DNA of 64,000 bases from Acidobacteriota bacterium (GTDB taxonomy: Bacteria > Acidobacteriota > Blastocatellia > Pyrinomonadales > Pyrinomonadaceae), in the NCBI GenBank assembly GCA_019639235.1, contig JAHBSG010000006.1:62001-126000 (forward strand), written 5' to 3'. Both the position numbers and the translations under genes were made by a program. The notes beneath the pieces are model-generated. The model was not told the DNA's origin and did not search any database. It was given only the letters and a program-made list of their open reading frames with translations. Below are positions 51,741-59,263 of the stretch, piece by piece; the first letter of the stretch is position 1, and each line of letters starts with the position of its first letter.

Positions 51741-52298
51741 CTATTTCAGCAGTTTATTGATCTCGGCTGTAAGTCTCGCACCGTCCAACTTCGTTTCTTC
51801 CGATATGCCTAATTGTTCCTGCCAGTAGATAGGCTTCGGCGGTGCATCTATCCACTCCGCGTTCTTATCGTAAAGCAGATATACGTCCCAAGCCTGATCG
51901 TCGATCCCTAAGACGGGAGCATAGCCTCTGACCAGTTCGCCGCCGCCGTTCCAGTAGTGATGAACGCGCGGGTCGGGGAGCGATTTGGTGGCCCGCCCGA
52001 CGGTCAGTTCAAAATCCGACGGGAGGATCGGCACCCAAACCGAATAAACCTCGATGTTTTGATCTTTCAAATCCATCAGGACCTGATGAATTTCGGAAGC
52101 CCCCCGAAGGCAGTGCCCTCAGGTCGGGGCCAGCAGAACCACCAGCCTCACCTTGCCCTTGTCCTTGTTGAATTGGGATTTGAGGTCGCCGATGTTCGAA
52201 GAAAACTCGCTCCCGCCGCTGAATTGATAAACGGCCAAGGCCGCGAACCCGAGCAGCACCGCCGCCACGACGCCTATCTTGATATAAATGCGTTTCAT
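51741..52298 (-). CDS. Membrane-anchored thioredoxin-fold protein with in-frame TGA (predicted selenocysteine, UxxC)
   Basis: Reading through one TGA at 52119-52121 gives one continuous 185-aa protein from ATG 52298 (AGAGGTG site upstream) to 51741. Residues 7-25 form a membrane anchor. The TGA is codon 60 in VVLLAPT-U-GHC, exactly the first active-site position of a CxxC thioredoxin-like motif; Cys63 is the second. The rest (EIHQVLMDLKDQNIEVYSVWVPI; DVYLLYDKNAEW) is a normal thioredoxin/AhpC-like fold. A hairpin suitable as bacterial SECIS follows. Annotation software would call two separate fragments. The protein lies in a mercury-like operon with Cys-rich partners. Confidence 0.75.
52092..52121 (-). 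promoter_or_regulatory. TGA with candidate bacterial SECIS hairpin
   Basis: On the minus strand the TGA (52121-52119) is followed by 10 nt, then TTCGG-GGGGCTT-CCGAA. The apical loop starts with GG, and its first G is 16 nt after the UGA, at the minimum distance I recall for bacterial SECIS elements. The stem has five pairs. Confidence 0.55.
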
Positions 52299-52308
52299 AT
52301 TTACACCT

Positions 52309-53937
52309 CTAACAACAGGCATTTCCCGCCGCTTTCGGCGGGCACTGTACCGAGCCATACGAACAAAAAACGCAACAATCGCCGGGGAGCGGCTTAAGGA
52401 GGTCCAGGCAGTTCGTGCATTCGTAAAAAAAGACGCAAGCATTCGTTGGCATCTGTTCGACCTTCACGAATCCGCACTTCGGACAAGTTATGGTCGCGCT
52501 CAGGCTGATCGTCGTCGGGGCTGCCCCTACGGTGTTTTCACCTTGCTCAAACGAAACGTAACTTTCCGGGTAAACGGGTCTCCCGTTAACCATCACGAGG
52601 CTGTGGTCCTTCGTAAGCAAAAGCGAACTATCGAGATTTGCAAGCGAGGACTTCCGCAGCAAGGTGTACAAAAGCAATGCCTTTTCCGCCTCGTGACCCG
52701 TATTAAAGTAAACGACCTCATCTGGCATCGCGATCCGGTCGCGGCTCCCGAATATTGATGAATTTCCCTTGATGTTGCAAACGATCGACATCGCATCGCC
52801 GAGCGTCGCCACCTTTGCGGCCAGTTCGGCGGCGTTAGGGTCGCGCAGGGCGGCGTGAACATACACTTCCGGGTTCCGAACGCGCAAACTTCTGAACGCA
52901 TAAAGTGCGTACTCGAAGATCGAACCCGGATACTCGCGAGCCAGCTGGTGAATTGCCGACTGGTAACTCTCCGCGGAATCGTGGTCTAAGGGATCCGGGA
53001 CGGCGTGCGACGGTTCAATGTATTGGATCTGTTCCGGGTCGGGGTGCTTCAGCGGGTTAGAGACGAACTCGCGTATTCGCCGGTAGATGTCTTTCACCTG
53101 ATGGTGCGGAATCTGCGAAGTGCGCGATATGCAATGGCACATCCCCACCGAGGGATTATAGAAGAACGTCGTTTCCGGGCCCGAAGCAACCGCTTTGACA
53201 AAATCCGATAACTCTGACTGGTTGTTGATCCGCGTTGTGCTGAACCATTTGGTATTGTTCAGCAGATGCCCTTCCTCCACATCGAGGTAGACAAACACAT
53301 GCGCACGATTCCCGGTGATAACCACCTGGTCCAGGGGAAAACGGCCCCAAACGACGAGAGCCGCGGCCCAAAGCGCCGCGAGCCCCCAACATTTACCGGA
53401 GGCTTTACCTTCCTCGTTGGTCGAGGCGAACGCGTTCATCACCTCTAAGGTTTCGTTCTTGAGCCTCGGAAAAAAGCCCCGGCGGTAATAGGACTCATTT
53501 ACGATCTGCCCGAATTGCGATTCCGGATTCTCGACATGCAGTTGTCGGAGAGTCGTGTCGTATTCGGTCCGAATGTTCCGCACGAACTCCACGCCGAACC
53601 TTTGTTCCTCTTCTTTGAAGGAGATCAACCCCCACGGATCGCCGCCAGGTTGATCGGATAAGTTCGTGAAAGTGTATCGATGGAAAAATCGTTGGATCTG
53701 ATTCAATCGGTTGCGGGGACTGTAGACGACACCTTGCTCGTTTACGGCGCGTTTCTCATTCCGCCAATCCCATAGCGCCGGGGACATCAGATTCGCAAGA
53801 AAAAAAGCTGGCACCAACTTCTGCGGGTTAGCGTCCAGCTCAAGAACGGTAAGGCTCGCCGCATGCGAGAGACTCTCAAGCAGACTATCGGAATCAGTTT
53901 CTTGTTTTTGCTCCAAAGCGGTCATCACTTCTGACAT
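52309..53937 (-). CDS. Transglutaminase-like protein fused to a GDCCVxC domain
   Basis: This is a 542-aa protein from ATG 53937; an ATG at 53925 (TGATG coupling with the transporter stop) is an alternative. Residues about 170-235 carry a transglutaminase-like Cys-His-Asn arrangement: GKCWGLAALW (Cys183), NRAHVFVYL (His213) and NNTKWFS (Asn228). The last 65 residues are a complete GDCCVxC-type domain: ITCPKCGFVK, NACVFFYECTNC and GDCCVFCSYGS ending CPP. That family is usually a free 70-aa protein in mercury clusters and some members contain Sec. The fusion is unusual. Role in thiol or mercury processing is inferred. Confidence 0.8.
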   Translation of the reverse strand: MSEVMTALEQKQETDSDSLLESLSHAASLTVLELDANPQKLVPAFFLANLMSPALWDWRNEKRAVNEQGVVYSPRNRLNQIQRFFHRYTFTNLSDQPGGDPWGLISFKEEEQRFGVEFVRNIRTEYDTTLRQLHVENPESQFGQIVNESYYRRGFFPRLKNETLEVMNAFASTNEEGKASGKCWGLAALWAAALVVWGRFPLDQVVITGNRAHVFVYLDVEEGHLLNNTKWFSTTRINNQSELSDFVKAVASGPETTFFYNPSVGMCHCISRTSQIPHHQVKDIYRRIREFVSNPLKHPDPEQIQYIEPSHAVPDPLDHDSAESYQSAIHQLAREYPGSIFEYALYAFRSLRVRNPEVYVHAALRDPNAAELAAKVATLGDAMSIVCNIKGNSSIFGSRDRIAMPDEVVYFNTGHEAEKALLLYTLLRKSSLANLDSSLLLTKDHSLVMVNGRPVYPESYVSFEQGENTVGAAPTTISLSATITCPKCGFVKVEQMPTNACVFFYECTNCLDLLKPLPGDCCVFCSYGSVQCPPKAAGNACC

Positions 53938-54302
53938 ATATCGGCGCAACGCCTTGCCTCGATCGAATTCCAAATCGCGACGACCACCAAGCCGGCGAGA
54001 CCCGGATAAAGGATCTTGACATTCATACCGGTGTTGAGCGAATAAAGCACCGCTAGTACCGACAGCACGCCGAGGATCAACGGAAGAACCTTTCGATGGC
54101 CCCGGTACGCGACGACCGCGCCGATCAAAGCGACGACGACGAACAACTGCATCGCGTAGAGAACGTAGGTCTCGTATGGTGCGAGAAAACTCAACCCCAG
54201 GATCGACCCCGCGAGGCTGAGGAACGGAAAACAACAAGGCACCGCCGCGCCCGCCAGGAGAGCTCCGATCGATCCGACTTTATCAAGAATGTTTGTTGCC
54301 AT
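53925..54302 (-). CDS. MerC/MerT-like mercury-type transporter
   Basis: This 125-aa protein has four membrane helices. The first carries AVPCCFPFL (Cys23-Cys24), the paired Cys used by Mer transporters to accept Hg(II). A second Cys pair is at the C-terminus (RRCADIC). It is 3 nt after the MerR gene. The combination of CC in helix 1 and adjacent MerR supports mercury or another soft metal as substrate. Confidence 0.85.
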   Translation of the reverse strand: MATNILDKVGSIGALLAGAAVPCCFPFLSLAGSILGLSFLAPYETYVLYAMQLFVVVALIGAVVAYRGHRKVLPLILGVLSVLAVLYSLNTGMNVKILYPGLAGLVVVAIWNSIEARRCADICQK

Positions 54303-54305
54303 ATC

Positions 54306-54719
54306 TTAGGTTCTGTGCGCGATCTCTATCGCGACCGGACACGAAACCGAATCTGGGCGCTGCCGCAGCTCGGTTTCGCATTCGTCGAGGTAATGCTTGA
54401 GTTTTCGGCGAAACGTTTGCAACGCTTTCAACCTCGAGTCCAGGTCGGCCAGCTTAGCATCGAGCAGGTCGTGGAGGTGCCGGCAATCGCTCGTGCCGTC
54501 GGCGGAAAGAAGCGTCGAGATCTCCTCCAGCGTGAAGCCGAGCTCTTGTGCCTGCTTGATGAAGGTGATGCGCTCGATGGCCTCCGGGCCGAACAGGCGA
54601 TATCCGCCCGCGGTTCGCGGTGCTTCCGGCAGCAGCTTGCGGCGTTCGTAATACCGGACCGTGTCGATGCTGACCTCGCAGCGCTCGGCAACTTCACCGA
54701 TGCGGAAGGAATCGTTCAT
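54306..54719 (-). CDS. MerR-family regulator of the mercury-like operon
   Basis: This 137-aa protein is taken from ATG 54719. HTH: FRIGEVAERCEVSIDTVRYYERRKLLPEAPRT. The sensor part contains SDCRHLHDLLDAKLADLD and, near the end, SVSCPVAIEI. The three-Cys set (CEV, DC, SC) resembles MerR of mercury operons more than CueR. Its predicted transcript starts within a few bases of the ATG, so translation may be leaderless. It controls the transporter, fused GDCCVxC protein and selenoprotein-like gene downstream. Confidence 0.9.
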   Translation of the reverse strand: MNDSFRIGEVAERCEVSIDTVRYYERRKLLPEAPRTAGGYRLFGPEAIERITFIKQAQELGFTLEEISTLLSADGTSDCRHLHDLLDAKLADLDSRLKALQTFRRKLKHYLDECETELRQRPDSVSCPVAIEIAHRT

Positions 54720-54727
54720 CAAGCAAC

Positions 54728-54760
54728 ATTGTACAGCCTTGACCTAACTCCAGAGTCAAG
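54728..54760 (-). promoter_or_regulatory. MerR-type promoter of the mercury-like operon
   Basis: On the minus strand TTGACT (54754-54759) and TACAAT (54728-54733) are 20 nt apart. The outer dyad CTTGAC ... GTCAAG (54738-54760) is perfect. Predicted transcription start is at about 54721, two bases before the ATG. Confidence 0.65.
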
Positions 54761-54910
54761 CCAGGGTTTCGACCTTTTCTGTGCTGGGCCGAACCACATC
54801 GGAGTTATCCGCTAACGGCATCAACGACCTACTGTTGGCGTCGGGCAAACGAGCGGCGGTCGTTGCAAAGTCTATCGAAAGTTTGAAAGACTTGTTGCAA
54901 CCACATCGAT

Positions 54911-55228
54911 ATGAAACGGGAATCCCCATTTGCGTGCGAGATAACGAATCTAACGCCGGGCGAGAAGGCTCGAACGTTCGAACTACTCGATATACTCAAA
55001 GCCGCGAAGCGGGAGATTCGCGAGCTGTCCGACGGATTCGCTTTCCGATACGCGATGAGTCCGGAACTGTTTCGGCAGATTGCGGAATTCATCACATATG
55101 AGCATCGATGTTGCCCGTTCTTCGAATTCAATCTGACTTTAGAACGCGAGGGCGGGGATATGTGGCTGACGCTTACGGGTCGCGACGGTGTGAAAAGTTT
55201 CATCCGGGAAGAATTTGATCTCCAATGA
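54911..55228 (+). CDS. Small Cys-rich protein of metal-resistance clusters
   Basis: This 105-aa protein has ESPFACEI near the N-terminus and the motif [15 protein letters not shown] (Cys62 region), then [11 protein letters not shown] recognise this as a conserved hypothetical protein often near mercury or arsenic genes. The RCCPFFEF motif suggests a soft-metal or thiol site. It is divergent from the MerR gene and overlaps the YnfA-like gene by 4 nt (ATGA). Confidence 0.8.
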   Translation: MKRESPFACEITNLTPGEKARTFELLDILKAAKREIRELSDGFAFRYAMSPELFRQIAEFITYEHRCCPFFEFNLTLEREGGDMWLTLTGRDGVKSFIREEFDLQ

Positions 55229-55554
55229 ACGTAACAAGATCGGTTTTCTTTTTTGTATTGGCCGGACTTCTCGAGATCGGCGGCGGTTATTTGATGTGGC
55301 TTTGGTTGCGAGAGAAGTGGGCCTGGTGGGTCGGAACTCTAGGTGCATTCGTCATCATCCTTTACGGAGTGGTGCCGACGTTTCAGCCCGCCAACTTCGG
55401 ACGGGTGTATGCCGCATACGGCGGCGTGTTCGTTATCCTCTCGATTCTCTGGGGTTGGTGGATCGACGGAGTTAAACCTGATGTTTGGGATATTCTCGGC
55501 GGCGGCATTTGCATCTTGGGGGTGAGCGTGATCATGTATGCGCCGCGTTCCTGA
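55225..55554 (+). CDS. ynfA: YnfA/UPF0060 family membrane protein
   Basis: This 109-aa protein has four membrane helices with the UPF0060 pattern [28 protein letters not shown] and [18 protein letters not shown]. YnfA-like proteins are SMR-type transporters implicated in drug or metal tolerance. Start overlaps the previous gene (ATGA). Confidence 0.93.
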   Translation: MNVTRSVFFFVLAGLLEIGGGYLMWLWLREKWAWWVGTLGAFVIILYGVVPTFQPANFGRVYAAYGGVFVILSILWGWWIDGVKPDVWDILGGGICILGVSVIMYAPRS

Positions 55555-55568
55555 AACCTCCAAAGCGG

Positions 55569-55931
55569 CTAACCGATAAAGATCAGCAAAACCCCGCATG
55601 GGTCCCAAACGTGAAAGATCTTCGTATCGCCGCCGACCAACTCGATCTCATTATCGTATCTCGCGTGCCCGAAGTCGCCGTTGTCGATCACCCCTTTCGC
55701 ATGCGCGTGCCACCCTTCAATGTCATCGACATCGAATTTCATCATGAAATTCTCCGCCCAGTCTTTGTTGTGGTAGTTCTGCAGTCGGAAGACGGCGTTT
55801 CCGAGTCTGCAATCCATCGTCCCGCCCCAGCCCTCCGTCAACTCGAAACCGAGCCCCCGGTAAAAGCGCTGCGAAACACCGAAATCCTCGGACGGGACGT
55901 ACGTGACAAGTTCCTTTATGGTCAATGACAT
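55569..55931 (-). CDS. VOC-superfamily (glyoxalase/bleomycin-like) protein
   Basis: This 120-aa protein has GGAGGA before the ATG. The babab fold is visible: MSLTIKELVTYVPSEDFGVSQRFYRGLGFELTEGWGG and DTKIFHVWDPCGVLLIFIG. Metal ligands of true glyoxalases are only partly present, so it may bind a small molecule. It sits between two clusters facing each other. Confidence 0.85.
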   Translation of the reverse strand: MSLTIKELVTYVPSEDFGVSQRFYRGLGFELTEGWGGTMDCRLGNAVFRLQNYHNKDWAENFMMKFDVDDIEGWHAHAKGVIDNGDFGHARYDNEIELVGGDTKIFHVWDPCGVLLIFIG

Positions 55932-55981
55932 TAAATTCCTCCAGCGATCGTGCGAGCCTCAAATGTATCCGATGGCTGACC

Positions 55982-56572
55982 TCACAACCAACGCCGCACT
56001 CGATTCGCGTATTCCTCGTATTCGCCCTCTTGCGACCGTCGTAAGAATTCTTCTTCCAGACGCACCTGAATCTGCATCAGTGCAAAACCTAGAGCGAAAA
56101 TCGTAAGCGTCAATGCGTTCGGCAGCACGAGCAAGAGGCCCAGCAAGGTGCCCATCATCCCGAGGAAGATCGGGTTCCGCGAGACACCGAAAAGGCCCGT
56201 ACTCACGAGTTGCGTCTTCGAGGAGTCGATCCCGATCCTCCACGAGTCGGCCATTTGGAACTGGGCGGTCACGATCCATGCCAGCGAGGCGACGAGCAGG
56301 GCGTAACCGACGTACCGCGCGGCGGCGAACTCCAGCCAAAATATCGGTATCAGGTATTCGTCGACCCCGGGTTGCAGCGCCCTTGCCCCGACAGCCAAAA
56401 AGAGGATCAGCATCACCACCTTGAACAGCATCCCGACGTAGTCGTGGGCGCTGTCCGTACCGCCGAACGTAACCGGGTTGGTCCCGGTGCGTTTCCAGAC
56501 CCGGTACGTCGGCAGCACGAACGCGACGGAGAGATAAACCATGAGGTAGATGAGTTGCGCGTAACGATCCAT
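55982..56572 (-). CDS. Isoprenylcysteine methyltransferase-like membrane protein (ICMT/NnrU family)
   Basis: This 196-aa protein is taken from ATG 56572. Five hydrophobic segments and the C-terminal phospholipid-methyltransferase-type signature LVSTGLFGVSRNPIFLGM plus EEEFLRRSQEGEYEEYANRVRRWL identify the family. Bacterial members methylate unknown substrates and are common beside metal transporters. The upstream frame extension lacks a start context. Confidence 0.88.
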   Translation of the reverse strand: MDRYAQLIYLMVYLSVAFVLPTYRVWKRTGTNPVTFGGTDSAHDYVGMLFKVVMLILFLAVGARALQPGVDEYLIPIFWLEFAAARYVGYALLVASLAWIVTAQFQMADSWRIGIDSSKTQLVSTGLFGVSRNPIFLGMMGTLLGLLLVLPNALTLTIFALGFALMQIQVRLEEEFLRRSQEGEYEEYANRVRRWL

Positions 56573-56586
56573 TTTTTTAGTAACGC

Positions 56587-56685
56587 CTATTGCCGCGTCG
56601 CCGCTCGCCCTTCCGCCGCGCCAAGAACCGCCGCCAGGATGACAGCCACGCCGACGGTGACCCAAAATGTGCCGGATTTATCCAT
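56587..56685 (-). CDS. Tiny membrane peptide (32 aa)
   Basis: The frame from ATG 56685 to 56587 gives a 32-residue peptide with one hydrophobic helix (FWVTVGVAVILAAVLGAA). It overlaps the transporter stop by 8 nt and lies directly before the ICMT gene in the same direction, filling a gap otherwise empty. Translation is unproven. Confidence 0.4.
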   Translation of the reverse strand: MDKSGTFWVTVGVAVILAAVLGAAEGRAATRQ

Positions 56686-57481
56686 CCGAACGTTTCCCCA
56701 ATCTCAGGATCCGCAATGCCCCGCGCAGGACCACCACGAACACGATGGTCCCGACGATCAGATCCGGCCTGTTCGATCCGAACAGGTAGACCAGCACGCC
56801 GGCCGCGATTACGCCCAGGTTGATGATCACGTCGTTGGAGGTGAAGATGGCACTCGCCTGCATGTGCGCCTCGTTGCTCTTGGATTTTTGCAGCAGATAA
56901 AGGCAGAACCCGTTCGCGACGAGAGCGAGGATCGAAACGACGATCATCGTCCCGGAGTCCGGCATCTCCTCGACGCCCAGGAATCTGCGGACGACCTCCA
57001 CGAAACCGACGATGGCGAGCGCGAGTTGGAAATAGCCGGCGAGCGTGGCGATCCGCCGTTTACGCGATAAAGTAGCGCCGACCGCGAACAGGCTGATGCC
57101 GTAAACGAAAGCGTCGGCGAGCATGTCGAGGCTGTCGGCGACCAGGCCCATCGAACCGGAGATCAAGCCGGTCGTCATCTCGATCGCGAAAAATCCGAAG
57201 TTGATCGCGAGGACGGTCCAAAGCAATTTCCGCTGTTTCGCGGGTTCTTCGAATCGGGTCTCTTCCGATCGCTCCGTGCTGACGCGGGCTCCGCCCAAAT
57301 TCAGATCCGCGATCGACCTTTCGATCGCCTCCAGCCGCCCTTCGTGATGCACGGTCAGGCGCCGCTGCGGGATGTCGAATGCGAGGTGCTTTATCTCGGC
57401 GATCTCGTCGAGCCTAAGCCTGATCAGATTCTCTTCGGACGGGCAATCCATCTGCGAAATTTCAAACACCGATTTTTCCAT
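56678..57481 (-). CDS. CDF-related cation transporter with N-terminal HMA-like domain
   Basis: This 267-aa protein has an N-terminal ferredoxin-like fold (EISQMDCPSEENLIRLRLDE, one Cys) resembling a degenerate HMA domain, then five or six membrane helices. The segment LVADSLDMLADAFVYGISLFA holds the D-x3-D metal site of cation diffusion-type transporters. It lies between methyltransferase and ICMT genes. Metal specificity cannot be told; Zn/Cd/Co is most likely given ArsR and CzcA neighbours. Confidence 0.85.
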   Translation of the reverse strand: MEKSVFEISQMDCPSEENLIRLRLDEIAEIKHLAFDIPQRRLTVHHEGRLEAIERSIADLNLGGARVSTERSEETRFEEPAKQRKLLWTVLAINFGFFAIEMTTGLISGSMGLVADSLDMLADAFVYGISLFAVGATLSRKRRIATLAGYFQLALAIVGFVEVVRRFLGVEEMPDSGTMIVVSILALVANGFCLYLLQKSKSNEAHMQASAIFTSNDVIINLGVIAAGVLVYLFGSNRPDLIVGTIVFVVVLRGALRILRLGKRSDG

Positions 57482-57494
57482 ACGCTCGCTATCT

Positions 57495-58154
57495 CTAAAC
57501 GGATCGGTGCAGCCGCAGCGTCCCGAAGACCGTGCTGAACCGATCGGTTTCCACGATCGACGTGAATCCGGCCTCCTCCATCATTCCAGGCAGTTTCCCC
57601 GCGCAGCTGTCCCTCGTGGTCGCGCCGTCGAGCCACCGCACCGGCATAGAAGCGAGGCTCATCGCCGAGTTCGATGGCTGGCCCCAATCGGCGACGTGCA
57701 ACGTGCCGCCGCCGCCCAAAACGCCCCGGACCTCGAGGAGCGTCTTCCGCTTGTTTTCGGGTGTAAGGTGATGGAAGAACAGGCTCGAGACGACGGAATC
57801 GAAATACCCATCCGGGTACGGCAACGCGGTCGAAAACGCCTCGGTGAAATTTATCTCCGTGCCGGTCGACGAAGCTTTTCCGCGAGCGATCCGGAGAATC
57901 TTCGAGTCGCCGTCCAAACCATGAACGGTGGCGGCCGGGAACCTCCGCTTGATCGCGATCGTCAGCGTCCCGGTGCCGCAGGCGAGATCGAGCAGTCGGC
58001 CATCCGGCGGGATTTCGATCCGTCCGACGAGCCGTTCTTTGAACACCTTCTCGCGCGTCGTGAGTTTCACCGCCAAGTCGTAAAACGGCGTGAGAAAGTC
58101 GAAACTCAACGCGGGGACGTACCTGTCCTCCGTCTGGGGCTTCATCCTCGTCAC
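57495..58154 (-). CDS. Class I SAM methyltransferase (copy 2)
   Basis: This 219-aa protein starts at GTG 58154 (GTGA overlap with ArsR) or ATG 58145. N-terminus YVPALSFDFLTPFYDLAVKLTTREKVFKERL is equivalent to that of the enzyme at 20729-21394. Motif I is LDLACGTGTLTIAI, then VHGLDGDSKIL and SSLFFHHLTPENKRK. The coupling to ArsR suggests a metal- or metalloid-induced methylation, substrate unknown. Confidence 0.88.
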   Translation of the reverse strand: MTRMKPQTEDRYVPALSFDFLTPFYDLAVKLTTREKVFKERLVGRIEIPPDGRLLDLACGTGTLTIAIKRRFPAATVHGLDGDSKILRIARGKASSTGTEINFTEAFSTALPYPDGYFDSVVSSLFFHHLTPENKRKTLLEVRGVLGGGGTLHVADWGQPSNSAMSLASMPVRWLDGATTRDSCAGKLPGMMEEAGFTSIVETDRFSTVFGTLRLHRSV

Positions 58155-58528
58155 CGCTTCTCCTCAACATGCCCGAACCCGACTTCCAGCAATTCGGCGA
58201 TGTGATCGTCGTCGAGGGCGTAATAGGCGATTTTCCCCTCCTTGCGGAACCGGACCAGCTTCATCTGCCGCAGCGTCCGCAGAGAATGCGACACGGCGGA
58301 CTGCGACACGCCGAGCAGGTTGGCGATGTCGCACACGCACAGCTCCTCCCGGGAGAGCGCGAACGCGATCCTTATCCGCGTCGGGTCGCCAAGGACCCTG
58401 AATGTCTCGGCGAGAGAGGTGATCGCCTCGACGGACTTCATTGCCCTTCGAACCCTCTTTACTTTCCTTTCGTCGATGAAATCGATCTCGCATTCGGCGG
58501 CCGGCCTTCGAGTCTTTTTGTCATCCAT
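58151..58528 (-). CDS. ArsR/SmtB-family repressor
   Basis: This 125-aa protein has an N-terminal extension of about 30 residues and then a winged helix with the ELCVCD motif (EELCVCDIANLLGVSQSAVSHSLRTLRQMKL), the alpha-3N/alpha-3 Cys type metal site of CadC/ArsR-like proteins. It is preceded by its own operator (58552-58567). The C-terminal HIAELLEVGFGHVEEK could add a His site. It likely represses the transporter set until Zn, Cd, Pb or As(III) is bound. Confidence 0.92.
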   Translation of the reverse strand: MDDKKTRRPAAECEIDFIDERKVKRVRRAMKSVEAITSLAETFRVLGDPTRIRIAFALSREELCVCDIANLLGVSQSAVSHSLRTLRQMKLVRFRKEGKIAYYALDDDHIAELLEVGFGHVEEKR

Positions 58529-58551
58529 AGAGTTTCATTACGCACGCTTAC

Positions 58552-58567
58552 ATGAACACACGTTCAT
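58552..58567 (-). promoter_or_regulatory. ArsR operator
   Basis: ATGAAC-ACAC-GTTCAT is a perfect inverted repeat within an A/T-rich context, matching ArsR/SmtB operators. On the minus strand it follows a TTGACG -35 and TATACA/TACAAC -10, so a bound repressor would block the start of transcription of the arsR gene. Confidence 0.75.
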
Positions 58568-58604
58568 ATATCGTTGTATAATAAGCCCGCGAAAACGTCA
58601 AGTC

Positions 58605-59240
58605 CTAACGATCGCAAGAAGATTTAATTGGGGCAGTCCGAAGTTCCGCGGTGGCGTCCGAAAACACGCGGAAGGCCGAGCTCAGGAACAGCCCGACCAG
58701 AGCAAGGGCGAGGATTATGTCCGGCCAGCCCGACTGGGTGAACCACACGGCCCCGGCCGCGAGGAAGACCGAGACGTTCGAGGCGATGTCGTTGCGTGAG
58801 CATTCCCAAACGGAACTCATGTTCACGTCGTCCGTTCGGTGACGCGTGAGCAGGAAGAGGCAAATCGAGTTCCCGGCGAGTACGAATAGACTGACTACGC
58901 CCATTATCTCGAAAATCGGGACCGCCGGGACGAGAAGCTTGTAGATCACCTGCCCGAGCACGACCAAGGCGGCGATCAGGATCAAAGCCCCCTTGACGAA
59001 TGCGACCAGTGCCTTGGCCCGCGAAGATTTGTAAACCGCGTAGAGGCTCAGGCCGTACGTCGCCGCGTCGCCCAGATTGTCGAGCGAGTCGGACAAGAGC
59101 GAACTCGAACCCGCGTAGATGCCCGCCCCGATCCCAGCCGCGAACATGGCGACATTGATCGCCAGCACGATCTTCAACGTCGAGCTCTGCTTCTCGCGAA
59201 GCCCCGCAGCGACGTCATCCCTTTCGCAACAATAGCCCAT
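58605..59240 (-). CDS. CDF-related cation transporter
   Basis: This 211-aa protein starts at ATG 59240 (GGAG upstream). Six membrane helices, with LLSDSLDNLGDAATYGLSLYAV providing the D-x3-D site and an inter-helix HRTDDVNMSSVWECSRND segment as second site. The N-terminus begins MGYCCERDD, a possible cytosolic soft-metal site. It lacks the C-terminal cytoplasmic domain of classic CDF proteins. It is 23 nt after the CzcD-like gene. Confidence 0.85.
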   Translation of the reverse strand: MGYCCERDDVAAGLREKQSSTLKIVLAINVAMFAAGIGAGIYAGSSSLLSDSLDNLGDAATYGLSLYAVYKSSRAKALVAFVKGALILIAALVVLGQVIYKLLVPAVPIFEIMGVVSLFVLAGNSICLFLLTRHRTDDVNMSSVWECSRNDIASNVSVFLAAGAVWFTQSGWPDIILALALVGLFLSSAFRVFSDATAELRTAPIKSSCDR

Positions 59241-59263
59241 ATCCAAACCACTCCACATCCAAA

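Noticed and set aside
54781..55101. 106-codon plus-strand frame overlapping the Cys-rich small protein
   Set aside because: It starts without an ATG and runs in another frame through the 54911-55228 gene, which has the conserved RCCPFF motif.
56210..57070. 286-codon plus-strand frame over ICMT and cation transporter genes
   Set aside because: It crosses two convincing leftward genes and has a composition typical of a shadow frame.
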